Below, piece by piece: positions 23,428-33,170 of a stretch of DNA of 64,000 nucleotides; the stretch's first letter is position 1; each line of letters opens with the position of its first letter. Under the pieces are notes generated by a model. The model did not search any database and was not told the origin of the DNA. It saw only the letters and a program-made list of their open reading frames with translations. Source of the DNA: Bacteroidota bacterium (lineage in GTDB: Bacteria > Bacteroidota > Bacteroidia > Cytophagales > Cyclobacteriaceae); contig JAEZEH010000132.1 in NCBI GenBank assembly GCA_023417785.1, positions 10,284-74,283 of the forward strand. Direction: 5' to 3'. Position numbers and translations under genes: made by a program.

Positions 23428-25806
23428 ATGCTGAAAAACTACGTCCTCATTGCTTTCCGAAGCATGCTCAAAAACAAGTTGTTTATCATAATTAACGTTA
23501 TCGGAATGAGCATAGCGATTGGATGTTGTATCGTAGGGTATTTCGCCCATGAATACGATTCGAGTTTCGATAAAATGCATCTGAATGGCGAATCCGTTTA
23601 TCGCATCAGCTCCAACCGCGAATTCAATAATACCACTGAAAAGTTTGGTTTTGTACCTCTGCCACTTTCCGGTGTAGTGAATCAGAATGTCAAAGACGTT
23701 GAAAAATCGACCCGTTACTTTAATTCGTGGTCGAACTTCAAAAAGGAGGACGATCTTTTTTCGTCAAGTCTTGCATACGTTGATACGGAATTTTTCGAGA
23801 TGTTTACTTACGAATTCATCGCTGGAAATCCGGCGTCGATTTCCGACAAGACCAGTGTATTCATAGCTGAAAAGATGGCTTCGCGCCTCTTCGGATCCGC
23901 GGAGCAGGCTTTCGGTAAAACGATTACACAGGTATACGGCACCGAACTGAAGGAAATCAAAATAGCAGGTGTTTTTAAGGATCAGCCGCAAAATTCCAGC
24001 TTTTACTTTCGTGAAGCCTTTATGAATTTTGAGAATGTCCGCGACGAATTTAAGGATGTTCTTGATGAAGACTGGACCAAAGCAGTAACGTTGTTTGTGC
24101 AGATACCCAATCCTCAGCGAGTCGAGGCCGTTACTGCACAGCTTCTGCCGTATATCGAAAACAATAATAAAGTAAGGGAAGATTTTATCATCAGGGATTA
24201 TGCTCTTGATCATTTTCCGTCCATGGCCCACGCCGATCGCGACGCACGCGTGAATAGCTGGACGTGGGATGCGCCGCCGAAGTCAGCCATTATTGGGTCG
24301 GCCGTAATGGGTATCCTCATCCTGTTGATCGCGTGTTTCAACCTTACCAACACGGCAATCGCAATATCGTCCCGACGGCTCAAGGAGATTGGTATCCGGA
24401 AGGTTATGGGCGGAATGAGAAAGCAACTCGTAATCCAGTTCATAGGCGAGACAATGCTAATTTGTTTGATCTCTTTGATATTCGGGGTGCTGATCGCGGG
24501 CTTTCTTATCGACGGATGGAACCTGATGTGGGAATACATGCGGTTGACTCCCCATTATCTGGACAATCCAATGTTTGTTTTGTTCCTGATAGGTGTCCTG
24601 CTGTTAGCGGGGCTGATTGCGGGTAGTTATCCGGCGTTTTACATCAGCAGTTTTGAGCCCATTAGTATCCTGAAAGGAAAAACCAGGTTTGGCGGAACGG
24701 GTTTACTTTCACAGTTTTTGCTTGGTGGTCAGTTTGCGATTTCGCTGATAGCCATTGTCAGTTCAATCGCCTTCTGGCAAAATGCCAAATACCAGGAAGC
24801 CTATGATCTTGGGTTCAATGTAAGGGGATCGGTTATATCCTGGCTGAACAATGCAGATGAGGTGCAGGCTTACAAAAATGCTCTTGGCGACAACCCAAAA
24901 ATCTTCTCCATGGCAGGTGCGTCCAGCGGAATCTTTTCCAACCGAGTTCATCGTCCGATAAAGCATGAAACTGAGCAGATTGAAGTGGATATCATCGAAG
25001 TGGGTGATCACTATTTGAAAACGATGAACCTCAATCTGATCGAAGGCCGGGACTTTGTCAAAGATTCTGAAACAGATAAGAAGGAATCCGTGATTGTGTC
25101 GGAGAAATTGGCGCGGGCGTTCGGATGGGAACAGCCTTTGGGTAAAGAGATCCAATACCAGGATTCTATTAAACTCTATGTGGTGGGTGTTGTAAAGGAC
25201 ATCTACACTATGGGGCTTTGGAGGGAACTAGAGCCAGTGATGATTCGCTACATCGGTCCGGAGAGCTATTCCCAACTTGTAGTGAGTGGATCCGTGCAGG
25301 ACGCGCCGGAAATTCATAAGTACATGGAATCAAAATGGAAAGAGCTTTTCCCGTACCGGCTTTATAACGGGAGTCTTTTGTCTGTCGAGGCACAGGAGTG
25401 GGACGACGTGAATAAGAATATCCTGACCATGTTCGCGTTTCTGGGGGTCGTTGCCATGCTACTGTCAGCAACCGGGTTGTTCTCGCTGGTTTCCCTGAAT
25501 ATTATCAAACGAATGAAGGAGATTGGCGTAAGAAAGGTTCTGGGAGCATCGGTAGCTAACATCACCCGAATTGTGAACACCGGATTTTTTATTATCCTCA
25601 TCATAGCATCGGTTGTAGGCTCATTCATCAGCTTCTATGCAGTGGATGCCCTTATGGGTAGCATATGGCGATACTATCAGCCTTCCAATGGTTTTACCTT
25701 CGTTTTTGGCGTAGCGGTCATGTTCATGATTTCGCTTGGCGCCGTTGGCTATAAGATTTTCTCGGCAGCCACAATGAATCCGGTTGACACATTACGGGAC
25801 GAATAA
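23428..25806 (+). CDS. FtsX-type ABC transporter permease (MacB-like), first copy
   Basis: 792 residues with the duplicated architecture common in Bacteroidota. An N-terminal helix (about 17-40) with ENKLFIIINVIGMSIAIG-like sequence starts a periplasmic domain (about 45-280). Three helices of a first FtsX domain (about 285-420, with SRRLKEIGIRKVMGG) follow. A second helix, periplasmic domain and FtsX domain (about 670-790, IIKRMKEIGVRKVLGAS) end with the family tail NPVDTLRDE. It forms the membrane part of the exporter with the upstream ATPase. Antimicrobial peptides, lipoproteins or lipids are typical cargo of the class; the real substrate is unknown. Confidence 0.92.
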   Translation: MLKNYVLIAFRSMLKNKLFIIINVIGMSIAIGCCIVGYFAHEYDSSFDKMHLNGESVYRISSNREFNNTTEKFGFVPLPLSGVVNQNVKDVEKSTRYFNSWSNFKKEDDLFSSSLAYVDTEFFEMFTYEFIAGNPASISDKTSVFIAEKMASRLFGSAEQAFGKTITQVYGTELKEIKIAGVFKDQPQNSSFYFREAFMNFENVRDEFKDVLDEDWTKAVTLFVQIPNPQRVEAVTAQLLPYIENNNKVREDFIIRDYALDHFPSMAHADRDARVNSWTWDAPPKSAIIGSAVMGILILLIACFNLTNTAIAISSRRLKEIGIRKVMGGMRKQLVIQFIGETMLICLISLIFGVLIAGFLIDGWNLMWEYMRLTPHYLDNPMFVLFLIGVLLLAGLIAGSYPAFYISSFEPISILKGKTRFGGTGLLSQFLLGGQFAISLIAIVSSIAFWQNAKYQEAYDLGFNVRGSVISWLNNADEVQAYKNALGDNPKIFSMAGASSGIFSNRVHRPIKHETEQIEVDIIEVGDHYLKTMNLNLIEGRDFVKDSETDKKESVIVSEKLARAFGWEQPLGKEIQYQDSIKLYVVGVVKDIYTMGLWRELEPVMIRYIGPESYSQLVVSGSVQDAPEIHKYMESKWKELFPYRLYNGSLLSVEAQEWDDVNKNILTMFAFLGVVAMLLSATGLFSLVSLNIIKRMKEIGVRKVLGASVANITRIVNTGFFIILIIASVVGSFISFYAVDALMGSIWRYYQPSNGFTFVFGVAVMFMISLGAVGYKIFSAATMNPVDTLRDE

Positions 25807-25879
25807 AATAAATATTCATTCTGGTGAAACATCTGGTGGTGGTTTTCCATCTAATGATGTGAAAGCATAATTCTCCTAT

Positions 25880-28285
25880 ATGTTCAATAACTATTTTAAA
25901 ATCGCGCTCCGCAACATCGGGAAATATAAATTTTTCTCGGCGATTAATATTCTCGGAATGACCCTTGGTGTAACTGCAAGCCTGATGATCATTCTATGGG
26001 TGACTGACGAGCTGAGTTATGACAGGTTTCATAAAGACTATGAAAGGATGTACCAGGTCGGCCTCCACGGAAAGATATCAGGGCAGGATATAAGGGTATC
26101 AAACACGTGTTCACCAATGGCCCAGGCGTTGGAATCGGAGATACCTGAAGTTGAATCAGCCTCCCGTCTGGCTCCCTGGTACGGAAGCCCGGCGATCAAA
26201 TTCGAAGACAAGGTGTTTGCCGAGGAACGTGTCTTTTATGTTGATTCGAACTTCTTTCAATTCTTCACCTTTAACCTCCTTAGGGGAGACCCTTCTACTG
26301 CGCTTACCCAACCAAACAGTATTGTACTCACGGAAGAAACCGCTGAGAAGTATTTTGGCAACGACGATCCGCTGGGCAAACTGGTAACCATTGACGGAAA
26401 TGAGACCCCCTACAAGGTGACGGGCATTTCGGAAAAGGCACCCACCAATTCGCACTTTCATTTTAATGTGCTGATATCAGCTGTAAGTAATTCGCGTTTG
26501 AAAGAGGATGTATGGTTGAGCAACTGGATGTTTACTTACTTTAAAATCCGACCGAATACATCAGTCGCAAACGTGGAAAGCAAGTTTACGGGGTTAGTCA
26601 ATAAGTATATCGGGCCTGAAATGGAACGGTTCATGGGCGTAACCATGGAACAGATGGAGGAGCAAGGTGGTGAGTACGGTTATTTTGCAACGAATATTGC
26701 TGACCTTCATCTCCGCGGCACCACACGCGACAACATTGAGGCTATTGGAAACATTACCCATGTGTACTTCTTTTCCGGCATTGGCGTGTTTATTCTGCTG
26801 ATTGCGTGTATCAACTTCATGAACCTGTCAACTGCGCGATCTGCGGGAAGAGCCAAAGAGGTGGGACTTCGCAAAACACTTGGTTCTTTACGGAAGCAAA
26901 TGATTGTACAGTTCCTTTCTGAGTCGTTGCTGTACAGTTCCGTGTCAGTGATATTGGCGTTGTTTGCGTGCTACGCATTACTTCCCTCATTCAATCTTCT
27001 GTCGGGTAAACAACTTGGTATGGAAGTGCTGATTGATCCGATGTTCGTCGGTTGCATACTCCTTCTTATTGTATTCGTTGGAATAATCGCCGGAAGTTAT
27101 CCTGCATTCTATCTCACCGCTTTCAATCCGATTGAGGTACTGAAAGGCAAGGTACGCGCCGGTATGAAAAGCCGCGGTGTAAGGAGCTTTCTGGTTGTTC
27201 TGCAGTTTTTCATTTCCATCGGACTCATCATCTTTACCATAGTTGTTTACGAGCAAATTCAATATATGCACGAAAAGAATATTGGCCTTGATAAACAGAA
27301 TATCATGGTGCTTCCGAACACCTGGCGTTTACGGGATAATAAGGAAACATTCCGCACTGCCCTTGAGCAACTGCCCGAAGTTCAAAAGCTGAGCTATACG
27401 AATAATTCGTTTCCGGGTGTTAACAACACAACGATCTTCCGGTCCGCAGCTTCCGAACAGGATCATATCATGGGGGTGTACTACGCCGACTATGACCACA
27501 TGGAAGTGCTGAAATTCTCGTTGGGAGAAGGTCGTTATTTCTCGCGGGATTTCCCGTCAGACTCGACTGCTATTTTATTGAATGAGGCTGCGGTGAAGGA
27601 ATTTGGACTGCAGGGTCCGATAGGAGCAGAGATTTTATATAACAATAATGAACGAATGGAACGCTTGCGCGTAATTGGCGTGATCAAGAACTTCAATTTT
27701 GAGTCGTTTAAAACAGAGGTGCGTCCATTGTCAGTCCGTCTTACGCAGAACGCGAATAATCTCATGATCCGTTATGCAGGTAATCCGAAAACGCTTATTG
27801 AATCGGTTGAAAGAACATGGAAAATGCATGCGGCCAACGAACCTTTCGAGTACACATTTCTCGACGAACGTTTTGATAATCTCTTCAGAGACGACGAACG
27901 AATGGGTAAGATATTCGGAATTTTTGCGGGCCTTGCTATTTTTGTAGCGTGCCTGGGATTGTTTGCGCTTGCAGCATTTACCTCGGAGCAACGGACCAAA
28001 GAAATCGGTATCCGCAAAGCCATGGGGGCGACTTCGCTGAACCTAACCATGATTCTTTCGGCTGAGTTCATCAAACTGGTAATTATCGCGTTTGTACCGG
28101 CCGCCGCTTTGGCGTGGTACGGCGCTGAGCAATGGTTGGCGGGGTTTACTGACCGGACTGAAATAAGTATCTGGATCTTTGTTCTAAGTGGCATCGCGGC
28201 AGTGGGTATCGCATGGCTGACGGTTAGTTTTCAAGCCATTAAGGCGGCCGCCACTAACCCGGTCACTTCCCTGCGATATGAATAG
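25880..28285 (+). CDS. FtsX-type ABC transporter permease (MacB-like), second copy
   Basis: 801 residues, same duplicated FtsX layout as its neighbour but clearly diverged. First helix is FFSAINILGMTLGVTASLMI, first FtsX cytoplasmic loop is AGRAKEVGLRKTLGS, second is EQRTKEIGIRKAMGA, and the tail is NPVTSLRYE. The two permeases may form a heterodimer with one shared ATPase or two alternative exporters. The gap to the previous gene is 73 bases without an obvious promoter. A terminator follows at 28304-28331, so this is the last gene of the operon. Confidence 0.92.
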   Translation: MFNNYFKIALRNIGKYKFFSAINILGMTLGVTASLMIILWVTDELSYDRFHKDYERMYQVGLHGKISGQDIRVSNTCSPMAQALESEIPEVESASRLAPWYGSPAIKFEDKVFAEERVFYVDSNFFQFFTFNLLRGDPSTALTQPNSIVLTEETAEKYFGNDDPLGKLVTIDGNETPYKVTGISEKAPTNSHFHFNVLISAVSNSRLKEDVWLSNWMFTYFKIRPNTSVANVESKFTGLVNKYIGPEMERFMGVTMEQMEEQGGEYGYFATNIADLHLRGTTRDNIEAIGNITHVYFFSGIGVFILLIACINFMNLSTARSAGRAKEVGLRKTLGSLRKQMIVQFLSESLLYSSVSVILALFACYALLPSFNLLSGKQLGMEVLIDPMFVGCILLLIVFVGIIAGSYPAFYLTAFNPIEVLKGKVRAGMKSRGVRSFLVVLQFFISIGLIIFTIVVYEQIQYMHEKNIGLDKQNIMVLPNTWRLRDNKETFRTALEQLPEVQKLSYTNNSFPGVNNTTIFRSAASEQDHIMGVYYADYDHMEVLKFSLGEGRYFSRDFPSDSTAILLNEAAVKEFGLQGPIGAEILYNNNERMERLRVIGVIKNFNFESFKTEVRPLSVRLTQNANNLMIRYAGNPKTLIESVERTWKMHAANEPFEYTFLDERFDNLFRDDERMGKIFGIFAGLAIFVACLGLFALAAFTSEQRTKEIGIRKAMGATSLNLTMILSAEFIKLVIIAFVPAAALAWYGAEQWLAGFTDRTEISIWIFVLSGIAAVGIAWLTVSFQAIKAAATNPVTSLRYE

Positions 28286-28303
28286 TATAAACGAAACATC
28301 AGG

Positions 28304-28331
28304 AAAGAGGCCTCAGTGGGCCTTTTTTGCT
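28304..28331 (+). terminator. rho-independent terminator of the exporter operon
   Basis: AGGCC (28308-28312) pairs with GGCCT (28319-28323) and the stem extends through A-T and G-T pairs on both sides; six T follow directly and a second run of eight T lies just after. It sits about 20 bases after the last permease stop. Confidence 0.75.
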
Positions 28332-28428
28332 TTTTTTTCCAGCTGCCCTTACTGCCAATATTAAGTTTTTGTTAAGCGGCGATTCGTCTCGGCGTCATTG
28401 TGTAACTTGTTTGTCTAATTTATTGGTT

Positions 28429-28716
28429 ATGAATTCAAAGAAGCAATCCAGAAAGGCTCTGAAGAGCCTGATCAACGACGCGTTCAGGGAAGCGTTAAGC
28501 CACCTTGATCTTCCACCCGCGCCAAAAAAAATCAAGAAACATATTGCGAAGAACGCTGAAAAAATCGCTGAGATTTATGCCGATGTGTTGAAGAAAGAGG
28601 AGAAAAAGAAACGGAAGGCAGAAAAGCAAATGGCAAAAGCGCTCGCGAATTCAAATGGCCGGAAATCCACGAGATTAACTCCCGAGGAGAGAATGCCCGA
28701 GCCGCTAAAAATCTGA
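28429..28716 (+). CDS. small lysine-rich hypothetical protein
   Basis: 95 residues, strongly basic and helical (KKIKKHIAKNAEKIAEIYAD and a KKEEKKKRKAEKQ stretch), with no signal peptide or membrane segment. I do not recognise a family. The charge suggests nucleic-acid or acidic-partner binding, or a coiled coil; that is only inference. The ATG at 28429 is favoured; an in-frame extension to 28327 would read through the exporter terminator. It stands alone between that terminator and the convergent carotenoid operon. Confidence 0.65.
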   Translation: MNSKKQSRKALKSLINDAFREALSHLDLPPAPKKIKKHIAKNAEKIAEIYADVLKKEEKKKRKAEKQMAKALANSNGRKSTRLTPEERMPEPLKI

Positions 28717-28734
28717 TGGTACCTGAATTTGATT

Positions 28735-29439
28735 TTATCGTGATTTATGTTTTCCCGATGATTGCAGTAACTCATATAACGTTACATTCATCATGAGCAG
28801 CAACATTCCGTAGAAGACATCCTCCAGAGGGATAGTCCCCAAACGAATACCAAGGTTTTCGCTATTGTCATACCAGACCACTTCTCCCGCTATGAATGAG
28901 CCGGTCAGAATGCCGTTGACGATAAAAAACGGAATGAGAATAGCCAGAAACGAAACATAGAATCTTCCCAGAAACCGCGCCCGTTTTTTCAAGACGAGGT
29001 AAGCGATAAAACACGCCAGCAAAATGAAAGTGGTTGCTGTGTAGGCCTTTTCGATAAAGTATACGCCAGCGATAAATAAGAAAACGATAAGTATCGAGGA
29101 GATGATCTCGTGTGAGAGGCAGAGTAGGTCACGTTTGATCAGATGGTTTAACGCAAAGTAGGTGAAGACGCAGGCATACGGAATACAGATGAAGAACAGT
29201 ACTTCTTCGAGGGGAAGACTCCCAATATAAATTCCTGTCAGGTATTCGGGATTAAATCCCCAGACGCCGAGTCGGCTGAAGTACTCGTCCCAGATAAGAA
29301 ACGGAATAGCAGGAATCAGGATTGCCGGCCAGACCCATTTCCACTTCTTATAAAACGGCACACGGGGGTAGAAGCTGGCGAGGAATGGAATGATGATAGA
29401 TGCCAGGTTAACAGTCAGGTAAAGGTATTTTGAATTCAA
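28735..29439 (-). CDS. lycopene beta-cyclase, fused CrtYc-CrtYd type
   Basis: About 234 residues, seven or eight transmembrane helices. It has two related halves, each with the CrtYc/CrtYd signature: PLEEVLFFICIPY in the first and IPLEDVFYGMLLL in the second. It also contains FLIWDEYFSRLGVWGFNP and WYDNSENLGIRLGTIP. The fused integral-membrane cyclase converts lycopene to beta-carotene. I take the TTG at 29439, two bases after the crtZ stop, because it yields the expected MNSKYLYLTVNLAS start; a longer frame would overlap crtZ by about 90 bases. It is the last gene of the carotenoid operon. Confidence 0.87.
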   Translation of the reverse strand: MNSKYLYLTVNLASIIIPFLASFYPRVPFYKKWKWVWPAILIPAIPFLIWDEYFSRLGVWGFNPEYLTGIYIGSLPLEEVLFFICIPYACVFTYFALNHLIKRDLLCLSHEIISSILIVFLFIAGVYFIEKAYTATTFILLACFIAYLVLKKRARFLGRFYVSFLAILIPFFIVNGILTGSFIAGEVVWYDNSENLGIRLGTIPLEDVFYGMLLLMMNVTLYELLQSSGKHKSR

Positions 29440-29441
29440 TG

Positions 29442-29936
29442 CTATTGTGTTTCCTGACGTTTTCTTTTGAATGAAAATGTTTTCGGCTCGTATTTTTTCG
29501 GGGCGTACAGGAAGCCGAAGGCCTCGCACCCGTCTTTCGCGTGTTTGCTATGGTGGACATAATGTGCATGAATCATGCGCTGAAGGTAGCGGCTGCGTTT
29601 GGCCGGTCTCCATTTGATCCGTTGATGGACGATGATATCATGAAATATGAAATAAAACAATCCATAAAAGAATATTCCCAGTCCAACGGCGAGCATATAC
29701 GGGTTGTAACTGACCAGCGAGAAGTAATAGAAAATCCCAATGGATGGAATAGAAAACACCACGGCAAAAAGGTCATTGCGCTCAAGGGTATGGTCGTGAA
29801 CGGTGTGATGCGATTTGTGCCAGGTCCAGAGTAAGCCGTGCATGATGTATTTGTGCGTGAACCATGCAACAAACTCCCAAAACAGGAACGTCCCTATTGT
29901 AATCAAGGCGCAAATAAGAATGGTTGAAAGTTCCAT
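29442..29936 (-). CDS. crtZ: beta-carotene hydroxylase
   Basis: 164 residues with four membrane segments and the di-iron histidine boxes of the hydroxylase/desaturase superfamily: HKYIMHG, HKSHH, HDIIVH and HYVHHSKH. The WTWHKSHHTVHDHTLERND region is diagnostic for CrtZ. It adds hydroxyl groups to the beta rings, giving zeaxanthin. One base separates it from the upstream SRPBCC gene and two from the cyclase start, so the three are tightly coupled. No ketolase (crtW) is seen, which is why zeaxanthin is the predicted end product. Confidence 0.92.
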   Translation of the reverse strand: MELSTILICALITIGTFLFWEFVAWFTHKYIMHGLLWTWHKSHHTVHDHTLERNDLFAVVFSIPSIGIFYYFSLVSYNPYMLAVGLGIFFYGLFYFIFHDIIVHQRIKWRPAKRSRYLQRMIHAHYVHHSKHAKDGCEAFGFLYAPKKYEPKTFSFKRKRQETQ

Positions 29937-29937
29937 A

Positions 29938-30426
29938 TCAGGCTGTCCTCCGTATAGACTGTTCGTTGCTTTTGAATATGCTTCGAAGTGCCGAAAACCG
30001 GTAATCGAAAATAGTGTTCAGCTGCTTTTTCACCAATATCGCATGAAAAAACCGGCCCAGCAAACCAAACGGTAACGCGTAGTGTAGTTCATCTGTCATT
30101 TCAATGCCACCGTCTACCTCGGTGAAATGGTGCTGATGGTGCCACAAAGCGTATGGTCCGGCGCGCTGTTCGTCAACGAAATATGACGGTTCTGCGACAT
30201 GCGTGATCTCTGTCGTCCAGTGAAATGGTAGGTGGGGAAAGACAAAAAGCCTGTATCGGATAATTTGTCCGGCAAACATTTTTCCGTTACCCGAGAGATG
30301 CAAAATCCGGAAGCCCATATATGCCGGGGTAATGCGGGCAAGGTTAGCGGGGGACGAAAAGAAATTCCATGCTGTCGTGATATCTACCGGTAAAAACTGT
30401 CTCCTGATCAATGTGTACACCTTCAT
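29938..30426 (-). CDS. SRPBCC (START/polyketide-cyclase-like) family protein
   Basis: 162 residues from the ATG at 30426 (MKVYTLIRRQFLPVDITTAW); an ATG seven codons upstream is less likely. The sequence runs FFSSPANLARITPAYMGFRI, WTTEITHVAEPSYFVDEQR, GPYALWHHQHHF and DELHYALPFG, typical of SRPBCC ligand-binding proteins with a deep hydrophobic cavity. Proteins of this kind often lie in carotenoid clusters of Bacteroidota. A role in binding or presenting a carotenoid or isoprenoid is plausible, but no enzymatic activity can be read from the sequence. It lies between photolyase and crtZ. Confidence 0.82.
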   Translation of the reverse strand: MKVYTLIRRQFLPVDITTAWNFFSSPANLARITPAYMGFRILHLSGNGKMFAGQIIRYRLFVFPHLPFHWTTEITHVAEPSYFVDEQRAGPYALWHHQHHFTEVDGGIEMTDELHYALPFGLLGRFFHAILVKKQLNTIFDYRFSALRSIFKSNEQSIRRTA

Positions 30427-30471
30427 GTTGTTGAAACATCGGCGCATGCGGGATTGTTTTACAGGCGGGTG

Positions 30472-31806
30472 CTAACCGACGATTCTTTTATATGTTTTTA
30501 TTGCCCTGTCGCGGGCAAAGGCATGGTCGACCATTTTAGGTAAGTAATTCCCTGGCTTGAAATCAGGTATAAACTTCCGGATATATTCAAAATTCCGGTC
30601 AAATTTCTGTTGCTGCAGTTCCGGGTTAAAAATCCGGAAATAGGGTGCGGCGTCACATCCGCTGCCGGCGGCCCATTGCCATCCGCCATTGTTCGAAGCC
30701 AGTTCGTAATCCAGCAGCTTCGAAGCAAAATAAGCTTCACCCCAGCGCCAGTCTATTAGTAGATGTTTCGTAAGAAAACTGGCGGTAACCATTCTGACGC
30801 GGTTGTGCATAAAACCCGTTGTATTTAGTTCACGCATACCTGCATCAACAAGGGGGTATCCCGTCTTGCCTTCACGCCATTTTGAGAAGTCATCTTCATC
30901 ATTTCGCCATGGTATCCGATCATAGGCCGGTTTGAACGAGGATTTTTCCACGTGAGGGAAATGCCACAGGATCATGGCATAGAACTCGCGCCAGATCAGT
31001 TCATTTAGCCACGTCGGATTTTTTTGCGACGCTATAGCCACGAGCTGACGAATGCTTACGGTGCCGAAGCGAAGATGAATGCCAAGTCGGGACGTACCGC
31101 GAAGAGCAGGGTAGTCTCGTGTCGTGTGGTATTTACCGATAACCGATGTCGGGATCTTGCGTTCAGGCAGCGGTATATCCGCCGGGAGAAATCCTATTTG
31201 TGCCAGCGTTGGCAAGGGGAGAGGGGCCGTTTTAAGAAACGACTTATAATACGTCTTGCCGGGAAAGGGTTTTACGTGCAAGTCGTTCAGCGTCGCCTTC
31301 CATTGTTTGCTGTAGGGTGTGAACACCGCGTATGGTTTTCCATCCGCCTTGACTACTTCGTCTTTCTCAAATATGACGTGGTCTTTGAACGTATAAAAGT
31401 TGATTCCTTTTTCGTGAAGGATTGTAGCAATCTGCTCGTCACGTATAATTGAGTAGTGCTCGTAGTCATTATTCGCATAAACGTTTTTGGGTTTTATGCT
31501 GCGGAAGATGTCAACAGGATTTCCCTGTAAGACCATAAGTGCAGATCCCAGAGTAGTGAGATCACGTTCCAGTTTCTGAAGCGAACGCAGTATGAATTCA
31601 ACGCGCGCATCACGTCGGCAATCAAGATCGTTTAAAATGACCTCATCAAAAATAAAAATCGGAATAACCCGGGCGTTGTTTCGCAACGCATGGTATAGAG
31701 CAGGATTGTCATTCAGACGAAGATCCCGGCGTAACCAGCATACGGTTATGTCTTCATTGAGAATGGAGAGATTATCGACGCCGAAGTGCCTGCCGGGAAA
31801 AGCCAT
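30472..31806 (-). CDS. deoxyribodipyrimidine photolyase (cryptochrome/photolyase family)
   Basis: 444 residues. The N-terminal antenna domain (about 18-145) starts VCWLRRDLRLNDNPALYHAL. The FAD domain (about 200-440) has SRLGIHLRFGTVSIRQL, ELIWREFYAMILWHFP, TGYPLVDAGMRELNTTGFMH and the NGGWQWAAGSGCDAAPYFRI motif. It would repair cyclobutane pyrimidine dimers using blue light. It sits inside the carotenoid operon, 12 bases after idi, which ties the operon to light stress. CPD specificity cannot be separated from other subgroups by eye with certainty. Confidence 0.93.
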   Translation of the reverse strand: MAFPGRHFGVDNLSILNEDITVCWLRRDLRLNDNPALYHALRNNARVIPIFIFDEVILNDLDCRRDARVEFILRSLQKLERDLTTLGSALMVLQGNPVDIFRSIKPKNVYANNDYEHYSIIRDEQIATILHEKGINFYTFKDHVIFEKDEVVKADGKPYAVFTPYSKQWKATLNDLHVKPFPGKTYYKSFLKTAPLPLPTLAQIGFLPADIPLPERKIPTSVIGKYHTTRDYPALRGTSRLGIHLRFGTVSIRQLVAIASQKNPTWLNELIWREFYAMILWHFPHVEKSSFKPAYDRIPWRNDEDDFSKWREGKTGYPLVDAGMRELNTTGFMHNRVRMVTASFLTKHLLIDWRWGEAYFASKLLDYELASNNGGWQWAAGSGCDAAPYFRIFNPELQQQKFDRNFEYIRKFIPDFKPGNYLPKMVDHAFARDRAIKTYKRIVG

Positions 31807-31818
31807 AAGCCATTACGG

Positions 31819-32331
31819 TCAGGCGGGCTGTTCAAATGCCGCGTCATTTAAGATCATTCGAAACCAGTAGGTATACTGTTCCGGACGGGCAGCCACGTCC
31901 TGCCTGAGGTCAGGGAGCGAAACGAAACGCCAGTCTTCGACCTCGTCGGGATTTACATTTGGTTCACCGTCATAAGTACCCACGAATACATGATCGAGTT
32001 CGTGTTCGGTGAGATTGCTGTCGAGTTGAGTTTTATAGATAAATTTATAAGCGAACGAGGTAGGGGCGTCGATTCCCATTTCGTAAAGGAGTCGTCGGCG
32101 CGTAGCCGTTTCAAGCTGTTCACCAGGAAGAGGATGACTGCAGCAGGCATTTGTCCAGAGGCCGCCGCTATGATATTTTGATCCTGCTCTTTTTTGGATC
32201 AGCATTTCGCCTTTGCTGTTAAATATCAATATGGAAAAGGCGCGGTGCAGGATACCCCTGACGTGCGCCTCAAGTTTATCCATCGACCCCACCTCCTGGT
32301 CTTTTTCGTTTACCAATACAACTTTTTCCAT
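31819..32331 (-). CDS. idi: isopentenyl-diphosphate delta-isomerase, type I
   Basis: 170 residues, Nudix-like fold. The catalytic cysteine is in WTNACCSHPLPGE (Cys64 by alignment with the E. coli TNSVCGHP motif), and the Nudix-like helix and metal-binding glutamates are in RRLLYEMGID and TEHELDHVF. It interconverts IPP and DMAPP and so feeds carotenoid synthesis. The ATG at 32331 overlaps the crtB stop by one base (TGATG), a classic coupling arrangement; the reading frame also has a TTG one codon earlier. Confidence 0.94.
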   Translation of the reverse strand: MEKVVLVNEKDQEVGSMDKLEAHVRGILHRAFSILIFNSKGEMLIQKRAGSKYHSGGLWTNACCSHPLPGEQLETATRRRLLYEMGIDAPTSFAYKFIYKTQLDSNLTEHELDHVFVGTYDGEPNVNPDEVEDWRFVSLPDLRQDVAARPEQYTYWFRMILNDAAFEQPA

Positions 32332-33167
32332 CAAATAAGATTCAACTGGTGTTTGAAGTAAGAATATGCCAGAAGCTGGGCCTTGTGCGGATTCGGAATT
32401 CGGATTCGGGCCTGCAAGACTTTGTGCGACGGAGTGTTCCTGATCTTCTTGAATAGTGCAAGGTAATAAACATAAGCAATATAAACGCCCAGCCTGGCTG
32501 CCCGCGGTAATTGTTTTATGCCCTCATAAGCATGTTCGAAATCCTTGAAAATACTTGCTTCAATCAGCCGCTTCGTTGCCTCATCAAAATTTTCCATTTC
32601 AATTCCCGGAAAATAAACCCTGCCCATGCCGATATAATCTGCATTCAGATCGCGTAGAAAGTTTATCTTTTGAAAGGCAGAACCCAGACTCATCGCGAAT
32701 GGTTTCAGCCGGATGTACGACTCGTTGTCATGTTTGCAAAATACGCGCAGACACATTAGTCCGACAACCTCAGCCGATCCGAGAACATATTCCTTGAATG
32801 CCGATTCATCGTAAATACTGCGATACAAATCCATCTCCATGCTTTTTAGAAAGCGTGCGATGAGTTCGCGCTCAATGTTGAATTCGTTAACGGTAGCTTG
32901 AAATGAATTGAGAATCGGGTTGAGGCTGATACGCTCGTCGATTGCCGTATATGTTTCAGAAGAAAAACGAGTAAGGAGATCTTGTTTGTTATAGCCATGA
33001 AACGTATCTACGATCTCATCAGCAAAGCGCACAAATCCGTAAATCGCATAGATCGGATCCCGAAGTGATTTTTCGAGGCAATAGATACCGAGTGAAAAGG
33101 AAGTACTATATGCCTTCGTTGTGAGCCGGCTGCATCGAATGGATACGTTGTCGAAAAGCTCTTTCAT
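32331..33167 (-). CDS. crtB: phytoene synthase
   Basis: 278 residues. The trans-isoprenyl diphosphate synthase (squalene/phytoene) fold shows both metal-binding aspartate motifs: DEIVD (50-54, in FVRFADEIVDTFHG) and NFLRDLNADYIGMGRVYFP, plus the EYVLGSAEVVGLMCLRVF helix. It joins two GGPP molecules to phytoene. It is separated from crtI by 3 bases and overlaps idi by 1 base. GGPP synthase (crtE) is not in the window and must be supplied from elsewhere. Confidence 0.95.
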   Translation of the reverse strand: MKELFDNVSIRCSRLTTKAYSTSFSLGIYCLEKSLRDPIYAIYGFVRFADEIVDTFHGYNKQDLLTRFSSETYTAIDERISLNPILNSFQATVNEFNIERELIARFLKSMEMDLYRSIYDESAFKEYVLGSAEVVGLMCLRVFCKHDNESYIRLKPFAMSLGSAFQKINFLRDLNADYIGMGRVYFPGIEMENFDEATKRLIEASIFKDFEHAYEGIKQLPRAARLGVYIAYVYYLALFKKIRNTPSHKVLQARIRIPNPHKAQLLAYSYFKHQLNLI

Positions 33168-33170
33168 AGA

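Noticed and set aside
29541..29872. Open frames inside crtZ
   Set aside because: They overlap the conserved histidine boxes of crtZ in other frames and have no features of their own.
32331..32334. TTG one codon before the idi ATG as start
   Set aside because: ATG with TGATG overlap to crtB is the simpler start.
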